Below, piece by piece: positions 16,676 through 26,147 of a stretch of 64,000 bases of DNA. The DNA lies in the NCBI RefSeq assembly GCF_030563405.1, contig NZ_CP130749.1, positions 310,001 through 374,000 on the forward strand, in the 5' to 3' direction. How positions within the stretch are numbered: position 1 is the first letter of the stretch; each line of letters starts with the position of its first letter. The position numbers were made by a program, and so were the translations under genes. The stretch is from Vibrio sp. SNU_ST1. GTDB taxonomy: Bacteria; Pseudomonadota; Gammaproteobacteria; Enterobacterales; Vibrionaceae. The notes beneath the pieces are model-generated. The model did not search any database. It saw nothing but the letters and a program-made list of their open reading frames with translations, and was not told the DNA's origin.

Positions 16676-17884
16676 ATGAATATTCTATTTGGTTTTGTCG
16701 GTGTTCTTGCACTGATTGCTTGTGCGTACCTGCTATCTGAAAGTCGTTCTTCGATTAACTGGAAAACAGTCTCTCGTGCACTATTACTTCAAATCGGCTT
16801 CGCTGCTTTGGTGTTGTATTTCCCTTGGGGACAATTGGCGCTAACAAGCCTAAGTAATGGCGTTTCTAGCCTGCTTGGTTTTGCAGACGCTGGTATCGCA
16901 TTCCTTTTCGGCGACCTTGCAACTGAAGGTTTCATTTTCGCGATACGCGTACTTCCAATCATTATCTTCTTCAGTGCTCTGATTTCTGCACTTTACTACC
17001 TCGGCATCATGCAAAAAGTGATTCAAATCTTGGGCGGAGCGGTGCAAAAACTGCTGGGCACCAGTAAAGCTGAATCCTTGGTAGCGACAGGTAATATCTT
17101 CCTTTCTCAGGGTGAGTCTCCTCTTCTTATTCGTCCATTTTTAAAGTCTATGACTCGTTCGGAACTGTTTGCTGTAATGGCAGGTGGTATGGCGTCGGTA
17201 GCGGGCAGTGTGCTTGGTGGTTATGCTGGTTTAGGTGTTGAACTTAAATACCTTATCGCAGCAAGCTTCATGGCAGCTCCGGGTAGTCTGTTAATGGCGA
17301 AGATCATCGTTCCTGAACGCAGTACACCAAGTGATTACGACCATATCGAACTAGATAAAGCTGACCAAAGCAACGTGATCGATGCACTGGCAAGCGGCGC
17401 GATGAACGGTATGAAAGTCGCAGTGGCTGTCGGTACTATGTTGATTGCATTCGTGAGTGTGATTGCGATGGTCAACACTGGCCTAGAAAGCCTAGGCGAA
17501 ACGTTCGGTTTTACGGGCATTACGTTGCAAGCTATCTTCGGTTACCTGTTCTCACCATTAGCATGGTTGATTGGTATCCCGAGTGATGAAGTATTAATGG
17601 CGGGTTCTTACATCGGTCAGAAGATCGTAATGAACGAGTTTGTTGCTTTCATCGACTTCGTTGAGAACAAAGCTCTGCTGTCTGAACATAGCCAAGTCAT
17701 CGTGACTTTTGCTCTATGTGGTTTTGCTAACATTGGTTCTATTGCAATTCAGCTAGGTTCAATCGGTGTTATGGCACCAGAGCGTCGTGCTGAAGTGGCA
17801 AACTTAGGCTTGAAAGCAGTCGCTGCAGGTACGCTTGCAAACCTAATGAGTGCATGTTTAGCGGGTATCTTTATCCTGCTTTAA
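16676..17884 (+). CDS. nupC: Concentrative nucleoside transporter, NupC family
   Basis: A 402-residue inner-membrane nucleoside/cation symporter. The motifs GNIFLSQGESPLLIRPFLK and GSVLGGYAGLGVELKYLIAASFMAAPGSLLMAK are the substrate- and ion-binding core of the CNT family, and CGFANIGSIAIQLGSIGVMAPERR near the C-terminus is characteristic. AGGA at 16666 precedes the ATG. Length is that of E. coli NupC (400). It is preceded by a structured leader and a small ORF, and followed by a terminator, so it is the only large gene of its unit. Confidence 0.92.
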   Translation: MNILFGFVGVLALIACAYLLSESRSSINWKTVSRALLLQIGFAALVLYFPWGQLALTSLSNGVSSLLGFADAGIAFLFGDLATEGFIFAIRVLPIIIFFSALISALYYLGIMQKVIQILGGAVQKLLGTSKAESLVATGNIFLSQGESPLLIRPFLKSMTRSELFAVMAGGMASVAGSVLGGYAGLGVELKYLIAASFMAAPGSLLMAKIIVPERSTPSDYDHIELDKADQSNVIDALASGAMNGMKVAVAVGTMLIAFVSVIAMVNTGLESLGETFGFTGITLQAIFGYLFSPLAWLIGIPSDEVLMAGSYIGQKIVMNEFVAFIDFVENKALLSEHSQVIVTFALCGFANIGSIAIQLGSIGVMAPERRAEVANLGLKAVAAGTLANLMSACLAGIFILL

Positions 17885-17916
17885 GCGAGATTCAGTTAAA
17901 GCGCCTAAATTCAGTT

Positions 17917-17968
17917 AAAGCGGGCACCTTTCTTGCGGACTCAACGTGAGAAGGGTGTCCGCTTTTTT
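17917..17968 (+). terminator. Terminator of the nupC unit
   Basis: AAAGCGG-CACC-TTCT pairs with AGAA-GGTG-CCGCTTT around a 17-base loop, with small bulges, followed by T6. Confidence 0.75.
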
Positions 17969-18090
17969 GTGCCTGCTCGTTAAGCTAAATCAGGCTTTTT
18001 GGTCGATATTCACTTATCAGTAGTATGTAATAGCTCACTCGGAAGAGTAATAGAGCTAGTCCTTGTTATCCGATATACTTGAATATCATC

Positions 18091-18190
18091 AGGTTGCGAT
18101 TAACTACATTCGGCTTCAATTAAGAAAATCCGGTTTCTATTAAGAACACTCGTTCCGATTCAGAATATTCCGTTCCGACTAAGAATACGG
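18091..18190. repeat. Degenerate 20-bp tandem repeats, five copies
   Basis: Units start every 20 bases at 18091, 18111, 18131, 18151 and 18171, for example CGGTTTCTATTAAGAACACT (18131) and CGTTCCGATTCAGAATATTC (18151). They share C-G-x-T-T-C-x-x-A-T-T-A-A-G-A-A. The array sits 33 bases before the next start codon. Confidence 0.6.
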
Positions 18191-18222
18191 CAACCAAGCT
18201 CAAATTTATCAAGGGTCTCTCT

Positions 18223-18492
18223 ATGAACATGCGCGTTCTCATCGGTCTTATTGCTACCTTAATTGGCTTGTTTGCGATGGTTTATCTTATTGCTGGTGGT
18301 ATTCAGTTTCCTATCTATCAGTGGCCGCAAGAAGCGTATCTTGGTTTGGTGTTTAGCGTAGTATGGGGCACTGGCGTCGCAGCATCGGTGGCTTATGTCT
18401 TCTCAGCTTTGGTGTTTGTGACTGTCGCGGTGGTTTGCTATGCGGTCGGTTATAAGATTGGTGGACTCTTTTCTTCAAATTCTGACGTCTAA
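18223..18492 (+). CDS. Small three-helix membrane protein, unknown
   Basis: An 89-residue protein with three hydrophobic segments (about 4-24, 40-58, 60-80). No family recognised. It lies 45 bases before the methyltransferase gene, so the two are probably cotranscribed. Confidence 0.65.
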   Translation: MNMRVLIGLIATLIGLFAMVYLIAGGIQFPIYQWPQEAYLGLVFSVVWGTGVAASVAYVFSALVFVTVAVVCYAVGYKIGGLFSSNSDV

Positions 18493-18537
18493 GTTTATTG
18501 AGGCGTACTAATGTTCATTGAAGTGAGATTTGTTTGA

Positions 18538-19149
18538 ATGCACTGGCTCGATCGTTGGAAAGTGTATCGCTATCATCGAAAACAGGCTAACCGCTCGAAT
18601 GGCGACAAGGCTAAAGCTTTAGGGTGGACCAGCGAAGATAGCCAATTATGTCGCTTTGAAGTGATTGCCCGCTCAGCCGACTTTGAGAAAAAAAGTGTTT
18701 TGGATTTAGGGTGTGGCTACGGAGAGTTGTTTGAACTGCTCGACAGTATCTATCGCATTCAATCTTACACCGGCGTTGACCAACACGCAGGCTTTTTAAA
18801 GAAGGCGAAGCAGAGCTATACAGAAGATCGTTGTCGGTTTTTGTCGGGTGATATGAGCCAAATGAGCCTTGAGGTACACGATGTAGTTATCGCCAGTGGC
18901 TCATTGAATTATATCTCTCGCGACTCGGATTATCTGACTAACATGATTACTCGTATGTTTGGACTAGCGAATCAGACGGTGATTTTTAACCTGCTCAATT
19001 CAAGCCAGTATCCTTCACGTAATACCTTGATGAGTTATCACCCTCAGGGCGTATATAGATTCTGTAAAACACTCTGTGACGATGTTTCCTTGGTAGAAGG
19101 ATACGCAGAAGGGGATTTCACGATAGTGATGAATAAAGCCGTATCCTGA
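18538..19149 (+). CDS. Class I SAM-dependent methyltransferase
   Basis: A 203-residue methyltransferase with motif I SVLDLGCGYGELFELLD (about 54-71), the acidic post-I residue in YTGVDQHAGFL, and motif II-like CRFLSGDMSQMSL. It lacks a recognisable substrate-binding insert. Substrate unknown. A bidirectional terminator separates it from the convergent gene. Confidence 0.85.
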   Translation: MHWLDRWKVYRYHRKQANRSNGDKAKALGWTSEDSQLCRFEVIARSADFEKKSVLDLGCGYGELFELLDSIYRIQSYTGVDQHAGFLKKAKQSYTEDRCRFLSGDMSQMSLEVHDVVIASGSLNYISRDSDYLTNMITRMFGLANQTVIFNLLNSSQYPSRNTLMSYHPQGVYRFCKTLCDDVSLVEGYAEGDFTIVMNKAVS

Positions 19150-19180
19150 GTCTGAATGAAGTGTTGGTGTGGTAAGAGTT

Positions 19181-19217
19181 AAAAAAGCCGCAGACCTTGA
19201 GAGGTTTGCGGCTTTTT
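19181..19217. terminator. Bidirectional terminator between convergent genes
   Basis: AAAAGCCGCAGACCT and AGGTTTGCGGCTTTT pair over 15 bp with one G-T pair, with A and T runs on the two sides. Confidence 0.9.
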
Positions 19218-19246
19218 GGGTTCTAAAATCAACTTAAGTATTACTG

Positions 19247-20449
19247 CTAGTGCTTCAGCGGTTGATTTTCAACTAGCCCGTAAGGGATGTTAGTAAATAC
19301 TTTTGGGTTACCTTCATAAGTCGGTGCTTCGTTCACTTGCTGCCAATCGAGTAGCATGATAGCGAGTACGTTGCGGTGCTCCCCATACTTGAGATCAAAA
19401 TCACCGGTGACCGAAGGGATCATGCCTTTTTTCTTATCGATAGATGCTTGGATTGCGAGCCTAGTTTTCTCTACTACCGGGTCATTCTCTAGACCGGCTA
19501 ATAAGAAAGTCAACCCAACCTCAGCAATCACATCCTCTTTAGCTCGTAGCAGGATCGTATCGATGTTTTCTCTGAAGTAATCGTAGATCCATTGGTGTTC
19601 TTGCTCGCTTACTTGGTGCTGGTAATACTCAGAATCTCCAAAGATCACATGTGTCATACCATAGATCTTATTGCCGTACTGCTGGCTTGAGAGCTTCTTG
19701 TCTTTATCGTCTGGGTAGGCTTTTTTGAAGGTGTCGACGAACTCATCAACGACATCTTGCTCACCCAGTTGGCGCAGCCAGTAAACCTGATTAGCTAATT
19801 GTGCCGCCCAGGCTTTTATCATGTCTTCATTGGTTACATAACGAGAGAAGTCATAGCGACGAATGATTTCGCGTAGCTTGGTATCGTTCTTGTGTTCTAA
19901 ACCGTACTCATTGGCACGCGCCATAGAACCAAGAAGGTCAACGCCAAGGTATAGATATTCTGGCATGTGCTTGGTGATGTTGTAGCGTCGAACACTACGT
20001 TCATCGTCATCACCCACATACGAAGCCACGCGCTTTTCTGAGTACAGTACTATTTGTTCCATGGTTTGAACATCATTAGACAGGCGGCTAAGCTTGCTTG
20101 ATACACGCGCCATGTCACTCCATACCGCGGCAGAATATTTATCGTCTAATGTTTGTCGATACATACGTAAACCATAGTGACCTTCTTTGAAGGCGGGCAG
20201 GGTATAAAGTTGGCTTTCGTAGGTAGTGCGAATGAGGTCAGCAGACTGTTTGAAAGACTGTTCTTGAGAGGGAATAATATCAGCTTGTGATTGAATATTT
20301 GGTATGTTTGTTGCTTGTATGTTAACTGGCTCCTGTGTGTTAACAGTCTGTTGTGTGTCAAAAGCCGTTAGCATATCTGAAGTAGCGTGTGCGTGAACCG
20401 CAACTGAGATTGATAACAATGTGCACAGAGTTAGCGTTTTTAGCTTCAT
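19247..20449 (-). CDS. Secreted helical protein of unknown function, possibly DUF3541
   Basis: A 400-residue protein with a signal peptide (MKLKTLTLCTLLSISVAVHA, cut near AHA-TS). The rest is predicted mostly helical, with no cysteines forming pairs and no catalytic motif that I see. It resembles a Vibrio-group family that I associate with DUF3541, but I hold that loosely. It ends at the shared terminator and has no operon partner. Confidence 0.6.
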   Translation of the reverse strand: MKLKTLTLCTLLSISVAVHAHATSDMLTAFDTQQTVNTQEPVNIQATNIPNIQSQADIIPSQEQSFKQSADLIRTTYESQLYTLPAFKEGHYGLRMYRQTLDDKYSAAVWSDMARVSSKLSRLSNDVQTMEQIVLYSEKRVASYVGDDDERSVRRYNITKHMPEYLYLGVDLLGSMARANEYGLEHKNDTKLREIIRRYDFSRYVTNEDMIKAWAAQLANQVYWLRQLGEQDVVDEFVDTFKKAYPDDKDKKLSSQQYGNKIYGMTHVIFGDSEYYQHQVSEQEHQWIYDYFRENIDTILLRAKEDVIAEVGLTFLLAGLENDPVVEKTRLAIQASIDKKKGMIPSVTGDFDLKYGEHRNVLAIMLLDWQQVNEAPTYEGNPKVFTNIPYGLVENQPLKH

Positions 20450-20722
20450 GTTCGTAAGGTACCAAGCTGATTAATTGTGAATATAAAATAACACTCATGA
20501 ATCTTTCAATGTAAGGTTTTGGTCAATACATTGTAAGCTTTAATAAGATTGATTAGATGTTTGGCTCAATAATCAATGTGTCTAATGAGTTTTAAGTGAC
20601 AAATGACTCAGTAATGAAAAGAGTACTAGGCTAAGTGTATGTATTTAAATAGTTTGGCGGCATACTTGAAGAGTCAGTCTGAAATGAGCAAATTTAAGAA
20701 TACGAAGTATTAGGGGGTCGTA

Positions 20723-22078
20723 ATGCCAAGTGGTTCTAGTAAGCAATGGCCTGTCAAATTATTATCTTTACTGTTTTTTCTAATGGTAATGAGTGCTATT
20801 GAGTTTTTTCACTCAAAAGAATTATCCTATCTTAAAGATGAATCCTACTCTGAGGCAAAAAAGCAGCTATCGACCATTCGATCTCGTATTGAAGCAATGA
20901 TTGTCTCAGACATGTATGTCCTCAATAGCCTATCTACTCTTGTGACCATCGACCCAAATGGTGATAAAAAAGGGTGGGAGCAGATTGCTCAAAACATTAT
21001 CCATGATGGCTTCCATATTCAATTGATTGGCTTAGCTGAAGACGATGTGCTTAATTTCGTTTATCCAATGGAAGGAAACGAGCAGGTTCTTGGTATTGAC
21101 TATCGAGACTACCCAAATCAATGGGAATCTATTCAGATTGCCCGCGAGATCGGTAACACTGTTATTTCAGGGCCCTTTGATCTATTTCAAGGTGGACATG
21201 CACTCATTGCGCGGACTCCGATCTTTCGAGACCCACCTTTCAACAGAGATTATTGGGGGGTCTCCAGTGCCGTTATTGATTTAGCGGCCCTGTTTGAAGA
21301 CGTTGGAATTGGGAAAATAGAGAATAAGTATGAACTCGCCATTCGTGGTGCAAATAGTTCGGGTAAGGACGGTGCTATCTTTTATGGTACCCAGGATGTG
21401 TTTGATAATGCGTTTGCTACCGAACAGGTGAGCTTCCCTTACGGTGGTTGGTACCTTGCTCTCGCTGGTAATGATCATGTATTAATGGATGTGCCTTGGT
21501 ATCGAATTCAAGCGGTAAGGTTAGTCGGTTACACCCTCATGTTATTGCTAGCGTTTGCCTTCTTTACTATTTATCGTCTGTACCGAATTGCAGACAGCCG
21601 CTCTATGCATGATGAACTCACCATGTTACCTAATCGCCGATACTTTATGTTCAGCCTAAAGCAGGCGTTTAAAGTCATCCAAAAGCAGAGATCAAGAACC
21701 TTTGCTGTGGTAAATATCGATCTGGATGGCTTTAAAGCGATCAATGACACTTTTGGGCATGCGGCTGGCGATCAAGTGCTTATTGAGTGTGCTAATCGCA
21801 TTAAGAGCGAGTTACGTGGTTCAGATATCGTTGCGAGAATCGGTGGTGATGAGTTCTTAGTTTTGTTACCACGCATCATTGATGATCAACATGTCTCTTC
21901 GATTGTAGCTAAACTTCGAAGAGCGATATGTAGCACACCTGTTGTTTATGATACGCACTCGATTTATCTTCGAATTAGCGTTGGTTGGGTAATTCATAAC
22001 AATAACTACAGTGATGTCGATGCACTACTCAAAGCAGCTGATGAAAAAATGTACGAACAGAAACGACAAATTTTATAG
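20723..22078 (+). CDS. CHASE-like sensor diguanylate cyclase
   Basis: A 451-residue membrane protein. A first helix (about 10-28) and a second (about 262-285) bracket a periplasmic CHASE-like domain with GLAEDDVLNFVYPMEGNEQV and RDYWGVSSAVIDL. The C-terminal GGDEF domain has the intact signature GGDEF at residues 374-378 and an inhibitory I-site RGSD five residues before it, so it should be an active, feedback-inhibited c-di-GMP synthase. The start follows AGGGGG. Confidence 0.88.
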   Translation: MPSGSSKQWPVKLLSLLFFLMVMSAIEFFHSKELSYLKDESYSEAKKQLSTIRSRIEAMIVSDMYVLNSLSTLVTIDPNGDKKGWEQIAQNIIHDGFHIQLIGLAEDDVLNFVYPMEGNEQVLGIDYRDYPNQWESIQIAREIGNTVISGPFDLFQGGHALIARTPIFRDPPFNRDYWGVSSAVIDLAALFEDVGIGKIENKYELAIRGANSSGKDGAIFYGTQDVFDNAFATEQVSFPYGGWYLALAGNDHVLMDVPWYRIQAVRLVGYTLMLLLAFAFFTIYRLYRIADSRSMHDELTMLPNRRYFMFSLKQAFKVIQKQRSRTFAVVNIDLDGFKAINDTFGHAAGDQVLIECANRIKSELRGSDIVARIGGDEFLVLLPRIIDDQHVSSIVAKLRRAICSTPVVYDTHSIYLRISVGWVIHNNNYSDVDALLKAADEKMYEQKRQIL

Positions 22079-22242
22079 GTTGGATTGGATCTGTTATTAG
22101 AATTTAGTTGCTGAATGTGGGGAAAAGCCTCAGAATACCGCGCTTTGCTCTTTATCAATCCTATTGATGAGCGAAAGCTGTAGCAACGACTTCTTTCTGC
22201 GCGTTGCTCATACTAAATGTTATTCAACTGAGAAAATAATCT

Positions 22243-23796
22243 ATGAGTTTTACCTCCCTTGGCCTTTCTGAACCGATCCTTAAAGCTATTGAAGCACAAG
22301 GTTACGATAAGCCATCACCAATCCAAGAGAAAGCCGTACCAGCTGTCCTAACGGGCAAAGATGTAATGGCCGCTGCTCAAACAGGTACAGGTAAAACTGC
22401 TGGCTTCACGCTACCTATTCTTGAAATGTTATCAAAAGGCTCTCGCGTACGTCAGAACCAAGTTCGTGCATTAGTGCTAACCCCGACCCGTGAACTTGCT
22501 GCGCAAGTGAATGGCAGCGTAGTTAAATACGGTATTAACTTACCGCTTACTTCCACGGTCGTGTTTGGTGGCGTGAAAATTAATCCTCAGATGCAAAAAC
22601 TTCGTAAAGGCAGTGATGTGTTGGTGGCAACACCGGGTCGTCTACTTGACCTATACAACCAAAATGCAGTGCGTTTTGATCAGCTAGAGATTCTAGTATT
22701 AGATGAAGCTGATCGCATGTTAGACATGGGTTTCATCCGCGACATCCGTAAGATCTTGGCTTTCCTACCTAAGAAGCGTCAGAACTTACTATTCTCTGCA
22801 ACGTTCTCTGATGAGATTCGTAGCTTGGCTAAAGGCTTAGTAAATAACCCAGTTGAAATCTCGGTAAGCCCTGCAAACTCAACAGCACCCACTGTTGAAC
22901 AAAGTATTTATCCAGTAGATAAAAAGAAAAAAGCGCCAATGCTAGCTAAGCTGATCAAAGATAATGATTGGCGACAAGTGTTGGTGTTCAGCAAAACAAA
23001 ACACGGTGCAAACAAGCTTGCTCGTTTCCTTGAAGAGCAAGACATCACTTCTGCACCTATCCATGGTAACAAGAGCCAAGGCGCGCGTACTAAAGCCTTA
23101 GAGAACTTTAAAACAGGTAAGGTACGAGTACTAGTAGCGACCGATATCGCTGCTCGTGGTATTGATATCCCACAACTTCCTCAAGTGGTTAACTTCGACC
23201 TTCCAAACGTATCAGAAGATTACGTTCACCGTATTGGTCGTACTGGCCGTGCTGGTGAAGTGGGTAAAGCAATTTCATTGGTTTGTGCAGATGAAGTGGG
23301 TGAATTATTTGGTATTGAACGCCTTATTCAACAAGTACTGGAGCGTCGTGAACTGGAAGGTTTTGCACCCGTAAACAAGTTACCAGAATCTCGCTTGGAT
23401 TCGCGTCCGATTAAGCCTAAGAAACCGAAAAAGACACGTGAACACTCGGATGGTCAACGTTCTGGTGAGAATGCTCGCGGGCATAAGCCAGCAGGCAAGA
23501 ACAAGCGTCATGTAGCAGGTAATGGATCTGCACCAAAGCGTAAGCCTAACTCAGGCAACAAAGCATCTGACAGCAACTCTTCAGCTGCTGGTGATGATAA
23601 GTCTTTAAGAAATAATGGCAGCAACTATAAACGCGGTAATACGGCTAACAAGCCTTCTACCAATAGCTCTGGCAAGCCAGCCGGTGCAGGTAAACCTAAG
23701 AAGTCTGGTTTCGGTGGAGGCAATGGTTCGAACAAGCCTACAGGTAACAAACCTTCACCATCTAGAAGCCGTTCTAAGCCTGCATCTCAGAAATAG
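22243..23796 (+). CDS. rhlE: DEAD-box RNA helicase, RhlE type
   Basis: A 517-residue ATP-dependent RNA helicase. Motifs in order: FxxLGLSEP and Q motif [18 protein letters not shown] (Walker A), [36 protein letters not shown]. From about residue 380 the tail is a low-complexity basic segment rich in K, N, G and S, usual in RhlE-type RNA-remodelling helicases. A 165-base leader precedes it. A terminator follows at 23914. Confidence 0.9.
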   Translation: MSFTSLGLSEPILKAIEAQGYDKPSPIQEKAVPAVLTGKDVMAAAQTGTGKTAGFTLPILEMLSKGSRVRQNQVRALVLTPTRELAAQVNGSVVKYGINLPLTSTVVFGGVKINPQMQKLRKGSDVLVATPGRLLDLYNQNAVRFDQLEILVLDEADRMLDMGFIRDIRKILAFLPKKRQNLLFSATFSDEIRSLAKGLVNNPVEISVSPANSTAPTVEQSIYPVDKKKKAPMLAKLIKDNDWRQVLVFSKTKHGANKLARFLEEQDITSAPIHGNKSQGARTKALENFKTGKVRVLVATDIAARGIDIPQLPQVVNFDLPNVSEDYVHRIGRTGRAGEVGKAISLVCADEVGELFGIERLIQQVLERRELEGFAPVNKLPESRLDSRPIKPKKPKKTREHSDGQRSGENARGHKPAGKNKRHVAGNGSAPKRKPNSGNKASDSNSSAAGDDKSLRNNGSNYKRGNTANKPSTNSSGKPAGAGKPKKSGFGGGNGSNKPTGNKPSPSRSRSKPASQK

Positions 23797-23913
23797 AAGA
23801 TCTTTGGTAGACAGAATGTTGCTCAGATAGCTTTGCAAAGATTATGTAACGAGATCGCTTCGTAGGAGGGTTCTCGTCCATTGACGACTTCCTGCTATCG
23901 AACTCGAATAAGC

Positions 23914-23946
23914 GCGAATATTGAATTTCAATGTTCGCGTTTTTTT
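23914..23946 (+). terminator. Terminator after the helicase gene
   Basis: GCGAATATTGAA pairs with TTCAATGTTCGC, then T7. Confidence 0.85.
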
Positions 23947-24088
23947 ATGGGTGTAATTAAGCAAACAAGAAGAGGTTTCTTCAGAGTTGAAGCTATCGAA
24001 TTTATTGAAAAGTAGGTATTTATAGGAAGAGAAATTAATCTTTAATGATCTATTAATAACAACATAATCACTAGCGATTTGTTGGGTT

Positions 24089-24114
24089 TTGCAATTTGCA
24101 ATTTCAGTTTGCAA
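24089..24114 (+). promoter_or_regulatory. Tandem LuxO binding sites of the first qrr gene
   Basis: TTGCAATTTGCAA (24089-24101) matches TTGCAWWWTGCAA at every position; TTTCAGTTTGCAA (24102-24114) matches 11 of 13. They are centred about 95-108 bases before the predicted start of transcription, as expected for an enhancer-binding protein. Confidence 0.85.
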
Positions 24115-24175
24115 AACAAACAAGCATTTATGGCTAATACGTGTTCAGATGCGTAGTAAATACGTATATTTAAAG

Positions 24176-24192
24176 TTGGCACGTATAGTGCA
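24176..24192 (+). promoter_or_regulatory. Sigma-54 promoter of the first qrr gene
   Basis: TTGGCAC-GTATA-GTGCA: the -24 GG (24178-24179) and the -12 GC (24190-24191) are 12 bases apart. Confidence 0.9.
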
Positions 24193-24202
24193 TTAGTAAT
24201 AG

Positions 24203-24310
24203 TGACCCTTCTTAAGCCGAGGGTCACCTAGCCAACTGACGTTGTTAGTGAACCCATATTGTTCACACAAAATATATGACCAATCACCCTTTTGTGATTG
24301 GTTTTTTTTT
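24203..24310 (+). ncRNA. qrr: Qrr quorum-regulatory small RNA, copy 1
   Basis: About 108 bases from the predicted sigma-54 start to the end of T9. It has the 5' hairpin TGACCC...GGGTCA, the highly conserved target-pairing core CCTAGCCAACTGACGTTG, a second hairpin GTGAAC/GTTCAC, and a terminator ACCAATCAC/GTGATTGGT. Qrr RNAs act with Hfq on mRNAs such as those of LuxR/HapR, LuxO and AphA when phosphorylated LuxO drives them at low cell density. The first 52 bases are identical to the second copy at 31768-31876. Which numbered Qrr it corresponds to cannot be settled here. Confidence 0.95.
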
Positions 24311-24444
24311 GTCTGAATTTTGAGTTCTACTTGTTGGTCTTACTTTTTATTAATTGTTATTACTACTTATTATTAAGTGCAGTTAACTCAAGCAAAACAA
24401 GCAGAGTACGACAATTTACTCATCATGCTCATACCATTCCTGCT

Positions 24445-25962
24445 CTAACACTCACCACATTTTGAGTAACAGCTTGGTTGGCGCGGGCATTCTCCACCTC
24501 GGGAGCAGATAAGCCTAGCCTCTGTCTCAATTCCACGTTCAATCCAATTTATATTTAGAATCTTGGCTATTGTCGTGAGATCTTTCTTGATGTTACGCGG
24601 GATTACCACCGAGCCACCATTGTTAACGCATGATGCTTTAAGTTGCTCTGCAATGTCTCTTGAATTACCGCCTTGTGCATCAATCGCAGGGTTAAGGTCT
24701 ATGCCAGCACACAATACGCGATTGTTACCTGCAGGATCCGTCATATTGATGGATTCACAGCAGTAGATTCTTGGTTCATCACCCACATTTAAAATAGATA
24801 TTTGAGCCGAACTCCCTGCGCGAGGTTCTGACAATCGACGGAACACAGCCCAATGTTGACATGGGTCGGCAACAGTTCTCATATTTCCCCAAGGCAGTGG
24901 AATCCCGTTCCCGCGGTACACCGCTTTGAGTTTCCCTGGCCCATAAGCATCAAAGTAGTGCCAGTGAGGGTAGGGCGATACTACCGTCATTCGACGCATA
25001 GCAACAGAGGGGGAAACCCCCGCTCTTTTGTGAACGTCGATTTCGTAACCAGTGCGGTCAAGCAACTGTCTAAATGGCACTTTCGGGCAAAGAAGGGCGC
25101 CAGCAAAGAAGCTAGATTCAAAGTCTCGCCATGCTTGAAGAATATCTTGAGAGTTAAGTTGCGAAGAGCCTGAAACCTGGTTGTCGTCCCATGTGTTATT
25201 GTTGCCGACCGACAACACACTCTTTAGGCCTTCTTTGCTATGCAGAATACAATGGCCAATATAGACCGACAAATCGTATTTTAGACGAGTGGGGTACTCT
25301 TTCAGAATTTCGTTTAAGAAGATTGTGCTGGGAGGTTCAAAGAACGAAGTGACTAGCTGTTTGGCATTAACCCCGAGTTCATCAACAACGTCTTTTGGTG
25401 TGCGTGTTACCCAACGGATGTTAATTCCTAGGCTTCTAGCGATGTCTATAAGGTCTTCTACGCTGAGGTTAAGACGTTTTAAGCCAACTTCTTCCGCTGC
25501 GCGCTCAAGGTCAGGGAAGTGGTTCTGATTGCTTTCTTGGTGTGCTCGAATCAAGAGGTGTGCGAACTGGCGGCCTGAGATCCCCGTTTGCGACAGCATC
25601 TCTGGAATTGCAATTTGCAGGATGTCGTTGGAGAAAAGAAAGCTAGGCTCGAGTGCCATGCCACTTATCCCACCACGATTCCCTTTATCAGGAGCAATGG
25701 CTTGTTGTTCAGATTCGTCGTCAAGGAACCAGGTTGGATTCTTCTGAAAGACCTGCGCGATGACTTCTAGCATATCGATGCTTGGAACGCGCTTTCCACG
25801 TTCAATCATTGAAAGGTAAGAAACGGAAGGTGCGTATTCTGGGTTGATTCTAATACAACGCGCAGACAGATCTTCCATCGTTAAATGGTTGCGTTTTCTT
25901 AGGTTACGTATTTTCGTACCTAGGAAATGAGACTGACGAACTAAACTTTTTGACAAGGCCAT
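24445..25962 (-). CDS. XRE-family regulator with long C-terminal domain and cysteine cluster
   Basis: A 505-residue regulator. An N-terminal helix-turn-helix of the XRE/Cro type (LGTKIRNLRKRNHLTMEDLS, then SVSYLSMIERGKRVPSIDML) is followed by a large ligand-binding-like region, with general resemblance to the ScfR/RamB group that senses acyl-CoA status, possibly DUF3612. The last 22 residues hold five cysteines (CSRGGECPRQPSCYSKCGEC), suggesting metal or redox sensing. ATG 25962 is preferred over GTG 25977. Three 14-bp-spaced repeats cover the start, pointing to autoregulation. Confidence 0.75.
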   Translation of the reverse strand: MALSKSLVRQSHFLGTKIRNLRKRNHLTMEDLSARCIRINPEYAPSVSYLSMIERGKRVPSIDMLEVIAQVFQKNPTWFLDDESEQQAIAPDKGNRGGISGMALEPSFLFSNDILQIAIPEMLSQTGISGRQFAHLLIRAHQESNQNHFPDLERAAEEVGLKRLNLSVEDLIDIARSLGINIRWVTRTPKDVVDELGVNAKQLVTSFFEPPSTIFLNEILKEYPTRLKYDLSVYIGHCILHSKEGLKSVLSVGNNNTWDDNQVSGSSQLNSQDILQAWRDFESSFFAGALLCPKVPFRQLLDRTGYEIDVHKRAGVSPSVAMRRMTVVSPYPHWHYFDAYGPGKLKAVYRGNGIPLPWGNMRTVADPCQHWAVFRRLSEPRAGSSAQISILNVGDEPRIYCCESINMTDPAGNNRVLCAGIDLNPAIDAQGGNSRDIAEQLKASCVNNGGSVVIPRNIKKDLTTIAKILNINWIERGIETEARLICSRGGECPRQPSCYSKCGEC

Positions 25963-25964
25963 AT

Positions 25965-26002
25965 TTGTAAAATTCACATTGTAAAATTTTTGTTGTGAAA
26001 TT
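25965..26002. promoter_or_regulatory. Three operator-like repeats at a 14-bp period before the XRE gene
   Basis: TTGTAAAATT at 25965 and 25979, and TTGTGAAATT at 25993. They lie in the regulator's own leader and within the divergent promoter region, so they could control both genes. Confidence 0.6.
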
Positions 26003-26078
26003 GTAGGTAAAAAAGCGCTAATCTACAAACTAAGCAATTCACAAAATGACAAATAAGTTAAACGTTAGTTTGGAATAA

Positions 26079-26125
26079 TTGCTCTAGGACACGTTTTTGC
26101 TATAAAAATCGGTGAATGTTCACCG
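26079..26125 (+). promoter_or_regulatory. Candidate promoter and inverted repeat before the 26148 gene
   Basis: TTGCTC (26079-26084) and TATAAA (26101-26106) are 16 bases apart. CGGTGAA-TG-TTCACCG (26110-26125) lies at the predicted start of transcription. Confidence 0.45.
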
Positions 26126-26147
26126 GGTTAGTCAAGAGGGAAAGACT

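Noticed and set aside
23842..24123. 93-residue minus-strand frame
   Set aside because: Covers the helicase terminator and the LuxO boxes of the first qrr; no ribosome binding site.
24042..24227. 61-residue minus-strand frame
   Set aside because: Runs through the sigma-54 promoter and 5' part of the Qrr gene; not a protein.
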